A stretch of DNA of 17,746 nt from an uncultured Lachnospiraceae bacterium (GTDB taxonomy: Bacteria > Bacillota > Clostridia > Lachnospirales > Lachnospiraceae). Shown here piece after piece: positions 1-5,775 of the stretch. A program made the position numbers and the translations under genes. The stretch spans positions 1 to 17,746 of the forward strand of contig CAJUQO010000065.1 of the NCBI GenBank assembly GCA_910588295.1, given 5' to 3'. Within the stretch, counting starts at the first letter, position 1, and the number at the start of each line of letters is the position of its first letter. The notes below the pieces were generated by a model. That model worked only from the letters and a program-made list of their open reading frames with translations, made no database searches and was not told the DNA's origin.

Positions 1-1
1 G

Positions 2-64
2 ATTTCTATTTGGATGGATGAGATGGGACTTGCATCGAATCCGGCCATGAGAAAATTTCTTTAG
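2..64 (+). CDS. 3' end of an unidentified upstream gene (partial)
   Basis: The frame is open from base 2 and gives 20 residues ending NPAMRKFL before a TAG at 62-64. The stop lies 25 nt before the next start, and that next ORF has a good ribosome binding site in the gap, which is a tight operon arrangement. The fragment is too short to identify. Because the next ORF resembles BrxL, and in type I BREX loci pglZ usually precedes brxL, the tail could be the end of pglZ. That is inference from synteny only; the residues alone do not show it. Confidence 0.35.
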   Translation: MSIWMDEMGLASNPAMRKFL

Positions 65-89
65 TTAAGTACCGTAGGAGGATGGAAAG

Positions 90-278
90 ATGGAGCAATT
101 TACAGAGGGTGAAAGCGCCCGTGAAGAAATAAAAAACAAGCTCCGCCAGAACTTTGACGGTAAGATTGTTCGGAAGGACTTGACAAAGAAAATCAAGGAA
201 GGACATTCAAAAGGCGTTGAAAGAGATACAGAAGTTATAGGCGGATACAAAGATGACTGTTTCATATTTTGTGTATAG
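90..278 (+). pseudogene. brxL: Truncated BrxL (BREX Lon-like protein) N-terminal remnant
   Basis: A 62-codon ORF with a strong ribosome binding site (TAGGAGG at 75-81, 8 nt before the ATG). Residues about 12-38 contain GKIVRKDLTKKIKEG, which matches the opening of BrxL proteins, where the motif is normally followed by a conserved NVPVYVLEYLLG stretch. Here the match stops after KEG and about 24 unrelated residues follow to a TAG at 276-278. Full BrxL is an AAA+/Lon-like protein of roughly 680 residues and a core component of type I BREX phage defence; its N-terminal region is implicated in DNA binding. This copy lacks the whole ATPase and Lon-like portions, so it cannot be a normal BrxL. The breakpoint is near position 206. 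It may be a decay product or a deletion joining two ends. The family match rests on one short, well-conserved motif. Confidence 0.65.
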
Positions 279-306
279 TTAACATAACACTATTTTCAAG
301 GATACA

Positions 307-346
307 AAATGCTGTCAAGGCTGAAAAGCTTGCCCTGACAGCATTT
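307..346 (-). terminator. Hairpin, probable terminator of the minus-strand small gene
   Basis: Arms 307-321 and 332-346 are complementary over 15 positions with one G-U pair; the loop is 10 nt. On the minus strand the hairpin is followed by TTTTG, and the nearest minus-strand gene ends at 454. A second, weaker hairpin lies between them (396-414, CCGG and TTT arms around ACAC, with one bulged G). The T-run is short, so termination efficiency is uncertain. It could equally be a mobile-element repeat. Confidence 0.5.
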
Positions 347-453
347 CCAGAATTCTATGATAAGTAATCAAGATGTCAATGGAATATTATGTCAACCGGG
401 TTTACACAAACCGGGGACGCGCCCTGCGGAATTTTTTCTGTTTTCATTATTTC

Positions 454-645
454 TCATTCCCGGTTATCTTTTTTGTTTTCATTTCTGATTAATCCCTGGT
501 AAAGCAGCACAGCAGAAACAGTGGATACTGCACCTGTCACTGTTGAGTTTAAATCAATACCACGCATATTGCAGATGATACTGACGATCATATTAACAAT
601 TATTACGATCGCCATCACGGCAGCTGCTTTTACAAAATGCTTCAT
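454..645 (-). CDS. Small two-TM membrane protein, unknown function
   Basis: A 63-residue ORF starting MKHFVKAAAVMAIVIIVNMI. The start at 645 is chosen because AAGGAG lies 10 nt upstream; a longer reading to 723 has no such site. Two hydrophobic segments are visible, at about residues 5-27 and 34-54, separated by a short polar turn (RGIDLNST). The C-terminal tail is highly charged (RNENKKDNRE). There is no signal peptidase motif, double-glycine leader or cysteine pair suggesting a processed pheromone. It is divergent from the AgrC-like kinase, with about 320 nt between the two starts, so it could be a target, partner or immunity-type protein of that system; this is guesswork from position. A type I toxin-like role is also possible but unsupported. 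I do not recognise the family. Confidence 0.6.
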   Translation of the reverse strand: MKHFVKAAAVMAIVIIVNMIVSIICNMRGIDLNSTVTGAVSTVSAVLLYQGLIRNENKKDNRE

Positions 646-839
646 AACTTTCTGTCTCCTTTCATACTCGCGAGCGCTGTGATTTGCCAGCGTTTTTTGC
701 CTGTATATGCCCGCGAGCGTCAATGAATCTGGAAAACTTTTGTGCCCGCGGGTATAAAACTAATATGTATTTACCGTAGGACAGTATACCAAAGAAAACC
801 ATGGTTCTCCCAAAACGGTCATAAAATGCCTGGATACGT

Positions 840-880
840 GAATAAATGCGTTTTTCCCTAATAAAAACAGGCATTTATTC
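840..880. repeat. Inverted repeat upstream of the kinase promoter
   Basis: GAATAAATGC (840-849) pairs perfectly with GCATTTATTC (871-880). Inside it GTTTTT (850-855) pairs with AAAAAC (863-868), leaving a 2-nt AG bulge and a 7-nt loop. The 16-bp structure ends 20 nt before the -35 box at 901. No gene reads into it on the plus strand, so an operator or a mobile-element scar fits better than a terminator. Confidence 0.6.
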
Positions 881-900
881 ATTGTTTTCGCAGAGCAGCC

Positions 901-929
901 TTGATATAGGGAATCAGATCCTGTATAAT
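901..929 (+). promoter_or_regulatory. Sigma-A promoter of the kinase/regulator operon
   Basis: TTGATA (901-906) and TATAAT (924-929) are separated by exactly 17 nt, so the -10 is perfect and the -35 has one mismatch. Expected transcription start is about 936, just ahead of the AAAGGAGG ribosome binding site (947-954) and the ATG at 966. It lies inside the 5' extension of the kinase ORF that would begin at 846, which argues for the 966 start. Confidence 0.8.
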
Positions 930-965
930 CAGGAAGGTAGGCCGCGAAAGGAGGAATGTGCTAAA

Positions 966-2261
966 ATGCTGTTGTCTTTTTTTCGGCTTTCCCTTGCTAT
1001 TCGTAATGTGTGGCCCCAGCGTATGAGCCTGAAAGCATTTATCGTACTTTATGTGCTGCTGTTGTTTGCCGGAATGCCTGTAACGATCCTGTCCTGTATA
1101 CCATACGGCCTATTCGGTATTCTGGTGGCAGTTTGTATTTATGGGCTGGCTGCCTACCGGGATACTGCATCCCAGAATATTTGTATGGGCATGATTGGGT
1201 TTATACTTGCCGTCGTAACGGATAATTTACTGACGGGTCTTTTCGGTATGCCGGTTTTTCGACTTTTGTCCGGTCAGCAGTACGTTTCTTTTGGCGTCGG
1301 GCTGATTCGCATTTTGCTGTTTTACTTTATTACGCTGCTTTGCGGCAGGCTGCTTAGAAAATTATTGCTGTCACACAAAGGTATTTTGTGCCTTTCGCAG
1401 ACGTGGTATCTGATAGATGCCGCTTTGCTGCTCCTTATAACCATCTATCTGTTCGACGATTTGATTCCAGGACAAAACGGCTCTATCGGCAAAATGATAT
1501 ACAATAATGTCTTACATATTTCAGGATATCTGCTGGTTATGCTTTTTCTGTTTCTGGCTGTGCGCCGTTTCTGGCTGGAACAAATACAGACAGAGGCAAA
1601 GCAGAAAGCTTTGCGGGATTTACAGGATTACACACGCAATCTGGAAACCATGTATAACGGTCTGCGTTCCTTTAAGCATGATTACGTTAATATTTTACTC
1701 TCCCTGTCCGGCTATATTGAAGACAGCGGTCTGGACGATTTAAAGAATTTTTTTGAAGAGAAAATTTTTCCGACAAAGAACCTGATCGACCAGGGCGATT
1801 ACAAACTGAATCAGCTTAGCAACATCGGTGTTCTGGAAATCAAAAGCCTGCTCTCCGCAAAAATGATTTACGCCCATGAGGCAGGGATCGATGTCACGAT
1901 TGATATTCCCGACAGGGTGGACGGTTTTTCAATAGACACCGTAGACCTTGCCAGAGTATTAGGAATCTTTTTGGACAATGCGATTGAAGCCGCGTTGGAG
2001 ACGGAACAGCCGCAAATGGGATTAAATATCCTTCAGAACCAGGCCGGCGTGTCAATCATTATAAGCAATCGCTTTCTGGATAACGGCGCAGGGCTGCATA
2101 AGTTGAAGCAAAAAGGCTTTAGTACTAAAACCGGGCATCAGGGAATCGGGCTTTCCAACGCTCAGAAAATCATCCGCTCATATGACCATGTGCTGTTGGA
2201 AACGACGATACAATGCGGCTGTTTCATACAGCATATGGAACTTGCCGCTAGGAAGGAGTAA
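966..2261 (+). CDS. AgrC-like GHKL sensor histidine kinase
   Basis: A 431-residue membrane sensor kinase of the AgrC/ComD type, which usually detects a secreted peptide and phosphorylates a LytTR regulator. The N-terminal half has about six hydrophobic segments (roughly residues 22-40, 45-62, 70-95, 107-127, 145-163 and 180-202). The cytoplasmic half carries the phospho-acceptor His238 in SFKHDYVN, the N-box DNAIEAA (Asn338) and a glycine-rich box GHQGIGLSN near residue 393, all typical of the HATPase_c_5 domain. The start at 966 is preferred over 846 because AAAGGAGG precedes it and the promoter falls between the two. The regulator follows 6 nt after the stop. No agrB or agrD homologue is nearby, so the ligand is unknown. 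The AT-rich composition differs from the genes after 3555. Confidence 0.88.
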   Translation: MLLSFFRLSLAIRNVWPQRMSLKAFIVLYVLLLFAGMPVTILSCIPYGLFGILVAVCIYGLAAYRDTASQNICMGMIGFILAVVTDNLLTGLFGMPVFRLLSGQQYVSFGVGLIRILLFYFITLLCGRLLRKLLLSHKGILCLSQTWYLIDAALLLLITIYLFDDLIPGQNGSIGKMIYNNVLHISGYLLVMLFLFLAVRRFWLEQIQTEAKQKALRDLQDYTRNLETMYNGLRSFKHDYVNILLSLSGYIEDSGLDDLKNFFEEKIFPTKNLIDQGDYKLNQLSNIGVLEIKSLLSAKMIYAHEAGIDVTIDIPDRVDGFSIDTVDLARVLGIFLDNAIEAALETEQPQMGLNILQNQAGVSIIISNRFLDNGAGLHKLKQKGFSTKTGHQGIGLSNAQKIIRSYDHVLLETTIQCGCFIQHMELAARKE

Positions 2262-2267
2262 TCGAAT

Positions 2268-2987
2268 ATGCTGAACATTTTTGTTTGCGAGGACAATGCC
2301 ATACAGCGGCGGACCGTCGTGCAAATCATTCAGAATACTGTGCTGATCGAAGAACTGGATATGCAGCTTGTTTTAGATACAGGAGACCCCTATGCGCTGC
2401 TTAACGAGGCCAGATCCAGCCGGAACACAGGCGTTTATTTCCTTGATATCGATTTGGGCAGCGACATGAACGGCATGAAGCTGGCACAGCAGATCAGGCT
2501 GTTTGACCCCCGCGGTTTCATCATATTTATAACCGCGCATTCCGAAATGAGTTACATGACCTTTCAGTACCGGGTGGAGGCCATGGACTTTGTATTAAAG
2601 GACAACCCTGCTGAAGCAAAGGTGAAAATCAGGGAATGTCTGTTGAACGCCATGGAACGCTATTCGCTCCATACCAATAAAACCCGTAAGACCTATACTG
2701 CCCAGGTCGGCGGGCGAAAAGTCAGCGTAGATTATGATGACATTTTCTTTTTTGAAACTTCCGGTAATATCCATAAAGTCATTCTCCATGCGAAAGACCG
2801 TCAAGTTGAGTTTTCCGGCACCATGAAAGAACTGGCAGGCGCCTTAGACGATAACTTTGTGCGCTGTCATCGGTCATTTTTAGTAAACAAAAATAACATA
2901 AGTGAAATAGACGTTAAAAACCGAATTATCCATTTCCTCAATGGGGAAACCTGCCTGGTATCCACGCGCATGATGAAAGGGCTCTGA
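2268..2987 (+). CDS. LytTR-family response regulator (AgrA-like)
   Basis: A 239-residue two-domain regulator, the expected partner of the kinase 6 nt upstream. The receiver domain (about 1-125) has the acidic pair Glu8-Asp9, the likely phospho-acceptor Asp60 in YFLDIDLG, and a conserved LKDN lysine near residue 112. The C-terminal LytTR DNA-binding domain (about 140-239) shows the usual FFFETSGNIHKVILH strand region, FVRCHRSFLVN and the closing STRMMKGL. LytTR proteins bind pairs of short direct repeats upstream of targets, often peptide, bacteriocin or virulence genes. None is evident here, so the regulon is probably elsewhere. Length matches AgrA (about 238). The specific signalling output cannot be read from the sequence. 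Confidence 0.9.
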   Translation: MLNIFVCEDNAIQRRTVVQIIQNTVLIEELDMQLVLDTGDPYALLNEARSSRNTGVYFLDIDLGSDMNGMKLAQQIRLFDPRGFIIFITAHSEMSYMTFQYRVEAMDFVLKDNPAEAKVKIRECLLNAMERYSLHTNKTRKTYTAQVGGRKVSVDYDDIFFFETSGNIHKVILHAKDRQVEFSGTMKELAGALDDNFVRCHRSFLVNKNNISEIDVKNRIIHFLNGETCLVSTRMMKGL

Positions 2988-3039
2988 ACCAAGGCGTTTT
3001 CTGCCGTATGATAGGCCTGTAAACAAAATACAGACATTA

Positions 3040-3061
3040 CAGTTCAGCCAGGCCTGAACTG
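3040..3061 (+). repeat. 8-bp inverted repeat after the regulator gene
   Basis: CAGTTCAG (3040-3047) and CTGAACTG (3054-3061) are perfect complements around a 6-nt loop, 52 nt after the regulator stop. No T-tract follows, so it is at best a weak terminator or RNA-stabilising hairpin. Confidence 0.45.
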
Positions 3062-3192
3062 CAACAGGAATCCGCCCATTAAAGTTCGCCTTATGGCTGT
3101 GCAGCATACCGGGGGCGTCTCTTGGGAAATGCACAGACCTGGTCGAATTGTAACACACAGACAACAAAGGAGAATGTGAGAATGCCCTGATC

Positions 3193-3294
3193 ATGCGGAC
3201 AACGGAGGAGGCGCTGAAATCGGCGCCGGACAGTACTCCGGGAAAAGGTACGGCCATTACGGTAAAATTTCCTGAAACGGCTGATAATATCTGA
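3193..3294 (+). pseudogene. Short coding remnant, unidentified
   Basis: A 33-codon frame starting MRTTEEALKSAPDS and ending in a TGA. The same frame runs upstream without a stop to a TAA at 3151-3153. The stretch STPGKGTAITVKFP is vaguely like the tail of a histidine-kinase ATPase domain, but the residues before it do not fit one. No ribosome binding site lies at a usable distance (an AAAGGAG is about 20 nt away). It looks like the surviving 3' end of a lost gene; its identity is unknown. Confidence 0.25.
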
Positions 3295-3329
3295 ATTTCA
3301 GAGATAATTGTATGCAAAGACCTATATAG

Positions 3330-3352
3330 TTTACATAATGGTTTTATGTAAA
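3330..3352. repeat. 9-bp inverted repeat (TTTACATAA / TTATGTAAA)
   Basis: TTTACATAA (3330-3338) and TTATGTAAA (3344-3352) are perfect complements around the 5-nt spacer TGGTT. The left part, TATAGTTTACATAA (3325-3338), is nearly repeated at 274-287 (13 of 14 identical), next to the end of the BrxL remnant. It may be a protein-binding site or a recombination site. Confidence 0.5.
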
Positions 3353-3483
3353 TCACTAATATTTCAGGATTTTCTCTGGAAGAAGTCAAACAACTGAAAG
3401 CTGATAGAAGTGCATAGGCAGAGTTATAGAGCCGGATATCCCCCAAACTTCCCGGTTTATCGCAGAAGAAAACCTCTTATTAT

Positions 3484-3512
3484 TTGACATACGCCGGGCA
3501 GATGCTTATAAT
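3484..3512 (+). promoter_or_regulatory. Consensus sigma-A promoter of rex
   Basis: TTGACA (3484-3489) and TATAAT (3507-3512) with a 17-nt spacer: a perfect match to consensus. Transcription should begin near 3519, about 36 nt before the rex ATG. I see no clear Rex operator (TTGTTA/TTGTGA-type palindrome) overlapping it, so autoregulation is not supported by this sequence. Confidence 0.88.
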
Positions 3513-3554
3513 CGAAACAGAACAGTATTTTCAGGCGGCAGGGAGGAAACCATC

Positions 3555-4205
3555 ATGACTCAGAAAGAGATATCCAGTGCGGTAATAGAGCGTTTGCCCA
3601 GGTATTATCGGTATCTGGATGAATTGCGGGAGGAAGGTGTAGAGCGGATATCTTCGGCGGAACTCAGCCGGAGAATGCGGGTGACGGCTTCCCAGATCCG
3701 GCAGGATCTGAATCATTTTGGCGGATTCGGCCAGCAGGGCTACGGTTACAATGTGGAGTCCCTTTACAACGAAATCGGAAAAATATTGGGACTTGACAGG
3801 GCCCAGAACATGATTATAGTCGGCGGCGGCCGTCTCGGACAGGCGCTGGCCAATTATGTGCGGTTTGAAAAAAGGGGATTCCGCGTGATCGGCGTTTTTG
3901 ACCACAATCCCAACTTGGTAGGGATGCAAGTGCGCCAGTGTGTAATCCAGTATGTGGGACATCTGGCGGATTTTCTGGAAAAGCATGATGTGGAGATCGC
4001 GGCTTTGACCATTCCCCGGGATGAGGCGGCCGAGGTGGCCAAGCTTCTGGTGGATCACGGTATCCGGGCCATCTGGAATTTCGCCCATGTGGATCTGAAC
4101 CTGCTTTTTCCGGACGATATAGTCATTGAGAACGTGCATCTCTCCGAGAGCCTGATGAAGCTGTCTTGCAAGTTGAATATGGAGCGTTGGCAGTCGGAAG
4201 AATAG
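3555..4205 (+). CDS. rex: Redox-sensing transcriptional repressor Rex
   Basis: A 216-residue Rex protein, a cytoplasmic dimeric repressor that binds DNA when NAD+ is high and lets go when NADH rises, controlling fermentation and NADH-oxidising genes. The winged-helix domain occupies about residues 1-80, with the recognition region SAELSRRMRVTASQIRQDL and the Rex-typical NHFGGFGQQGYGY. The Rossmann domain follows with the dinucleotide loop GGGRLG at residues 90-95 (GAGNLG is more usual), and the closing helix keeps NVHLSESLMKLSCKLN. Length is normal for the family. GGGAGG lies 10 nt before the ATG. The next gene, nnr, starts 12 nt after the stop and is likely co-transcribed, linking NADH sensing with repair of damaged NAD(P)H. 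Confidence 0.96.
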   Translation: MTQKEISSAVIERLPRYYRYLDELREEGVERISSAELSRRMRVTASQIRQDLNHFGGFGQQGYGYNVESLYNEIGKILGLDRAQNMIIVGGGRLGQALANYVRFEKRGFRVIGVFDHNPNLVGMQVRQCVIQYVGHLADFLEKHDVEIAALTIPRDEAAEVAKLLVDHGIRAIWNFAHVDLNLLFPDDIVIENVHLSESLMKLSCKLNMERWQSEE

Positions 4206-4217
4206 GAATGTTATAAT

Positions 4218-5744
4218 ATGAAAAGAATTTTAAACAGCCGGCAGATGCGGGATACGGATCAGTACGCGATCCATGTGATGCAGATGCCGGCTATGGTATT
4301 GATGGAAAAAGCCGCCGAAGCCGTCTGTGAACGGCTGGCGGGCGGTACATTTGACACGAAACGGGTGCTGGTGCTCTGCGGCAGCGGCAACAACGGCGGC
4401 GACGGCATAGCCGTGGCACGGATGCTAACGCTTCGCAATGTGGATGTGGAGCTGTGTCTGGCGGGAAATCAGGAGCATTTTACCGCGGAATCGGCCCTGC
4501 AATGGAAAATTGCAGAAAATTATTCCGTAAAAGTGGTTAAGAATCCGGCATGGCGTGAATATACTACCATCATAGATGCATTGTTTGGCACGGGACTGTC
4601 CCGGCCTGTGAGTGGAAAATACGCGGAGTGGATCGAGGAAGCCAACGCCTCCCCGGCACGGGTGCTCTCGGTGGACATCCCCTCGGGGGTAAACGGCAGC
4701 ACAGGGCAGATCATGGGACATGCCGTGCGGGCGGATGAGACAGTGACCTTTGCTTTTCATAAACCTGGCTGTCTTTTATACCCCGGCGCTTCCTGTGCGG
4801 GGCGGGTGCATCTGGCCGATGTCGGGATCTATGAGACGGCGGAAAAGTATGAGCCGGATATACGTCTTCTGGAGCGTTCTGACCTCCGCCGCCTTCCGCC
4901 CCGCACGGCGGACGGAAATAAAGGAACATTCGGAAAAATTCTGATTGCTGCCGGATCAAAGGATATCTACGGCGCCGCTTACATGTGCGCCTCCGCCGCC
5001 TTCCGTGCGGGAGCCGGGATGGTAAAGGTGCTGACGGCGCGGGAAAACAGAGAAATTCTGGCCGCCGCCTTGCCGGAGGCCATGGTTTTCTGCTACGACG
5101 GGGAGGACTGGCTCTCACAGCTTGACAGTGGGATACAATGGGCCGACTATATAGGCGTCGGTTCCGGCCTGGGGACCGGGGAGCGGGCTGTTGCCCTGGT
5201 ACGGGCTTTACTGGAGAGGACGGACAAACCCATGGTTATCGACGCCGACGGATTGAATATTTTAAGCGGCCACAGGGATTGGCTTACCGTCGGCCACGCC
5301 CCGGTGATTCTGACGCCCCATATGGGGGAGATGAGCCGGTTGACAGGGATTCCGGTGGGGAAATTAAAAGAAGACCCGTTGGGCCAAAGTGCCGCGCTGG
5401 CAAAAGAGACCGGGGCCGTCGTGGTTATGAAGGATGCCCGTACCGTCATCGGGCTGCCTGACGGCAGCACCCTGCTAAATATTCTGGGCAACAGCGGGAT
5501 GGCCACCGCCGGCAGCGGCGATGTGCTGACCGGGACGATCCTGGGCTGCCTGGGTTCCGGCCTTTCCCCGGCGGACGCGGCGTCTGCGGGCGTACTTTTA
5601 CATGCCTGTGCTGGAGATCAGGCGGCCATGGAACTGGGAGAAGCATCTCTGATGGCCATGGATATCTGCCGTCGGCTCGGCCGGATCATGGAATCCTGTA
5701 CCTACACGCCGCTAACGGAAATATGCCGGACAGAAAAACAGTAA
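4218..5744 (+). CDS. nnr: Bifunctional NAD(P)H-hydrate epimerase / ADP-dependent dehydratase
   Basis: A 508-residue fusion of the two NAD(P)HX repair enzymes. The N-terminal YjeF_N epimerase domain (about 1-215) interconverts the R and S hydrates and carries CGSGNNGGDGIAVARML at about residues 53-69. The C-terminal ribokinase-like dehydratase domain (about 225-500) converts S-NAD(P)HX back to NAD(P)H using ADP; it shows the glycine-rich GNKGTFGKILIAAGS region and the catalytic motif NSGMATAGSGDVLTG at about 425-440. The fused architecture and length match YjeF/Nnr proteins. It begins 12 nt after rex with only a weak ribosome binding site (AGGA), so translation may depend on coupling to rex. 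alr follows after 31 nt. Confidence 0.95.
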   Translation: MKRILNSRQMRDTDQYAIHVMQMPAMVLMEKAAEAVCERLAGGTFDTKRVLVLCGSGNNGGDGIAVARMLTLRNVDVELCLAGNQEHFTAESALQWKIAENYSVKVVKNPAWREYTTIIDALFGTGLSRPVSGKYAEWIEEANASPARVLSVDIPSGVNGSTGQIMGHAVRADETVTFAFHKPGCLLYPGASCAGRVHLADVGIYETAEKYEPDIRLLERSDLRRLPPRTADGNKGTFGKILIAAGSKDIYGAAYMCASAAFRAGAGMVKVLTARENREILAAALPEAMVFCYDGEDWLSQLDSGIQWADYIGVGSGLGTGERAVALVRALLERTDKPMVIDADGLNILSGHRDWLTVGHAPVILTPHMGEMSRLTGIPVGKLKEDPLGQSAALAKETGAVVVMKDARTVIGLPDGSTLLNILGNSGMATAGSGDVLTGTILGCLGSGLSPADAASAGVLLHACAGDQAAMELGEASLMAMDICRRLGRIMESCTYTPLTEICRTEKQ

Positions 5745-5775
5745 ACATGCGGCGAAAACCGCAGGGAGAAATCAT

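Larger units (their letters stand above)
646..965. other. Divergent intergenic region upstream of the kinase gene
   Basis: This 320-bp stretch separates the minus-strand small gene from the kinase. It holds three GC-rich, partly palindromic 8-mers in AT-rich surroundings (CTCGCGAG at 667-674, CCCGCGAG at 710-717, CCCGCGGG at 745-752), a long inverted repeat at 840-880 and a sigma-A promoter at 901-929. I found no convincing pair of LytTR-type direct repeats and no convincing minus-strand promoter. Confidence 0.5.
2988..3483. other. Non-coding stretch with hairpins and coding remnants
   Basis: About 500 bp without a convincing gene. It contains an inverted repeat at 3040-3061 (CAGTTCAG and CTGAACTG, 6-nt loop), which could end the two-component operon although no T-run follows. 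It also contains a 33-codon fragment at 3193-3294, a second inverted repeat at 3330-3352, and a stop-bounded fragment at 3352-3417 ending GFSLEEVKQLKADRSA. A long minus-strand reading frame crosses part of the region but has no usable start and overlaps the regulator's 3' end. The mix suggests decayed accessory genes. Confidence 0.5.

Noticed and set aside
846..965. 40-codon N-terminal extension of the sensor kinase
   Set aside because: The promoter at 901-929 and the ribosome binding site at 947-954 lie within it; kinase similarity begins after 966.
2880..3446. 188-codon minus-strand reading frame after the response regulator
   Set aside because: It overlaps the regulator's 3' end, has no ribosome binding site, shows no recognisable domain, and its openness can be explained by composition and remnant coding DNA on the plus strand.
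3484..3554. Rex operator in the rex promoter
   Set aside because: No palindrome of the TTGTTA/TTGTGA type was found over or near the promoter.
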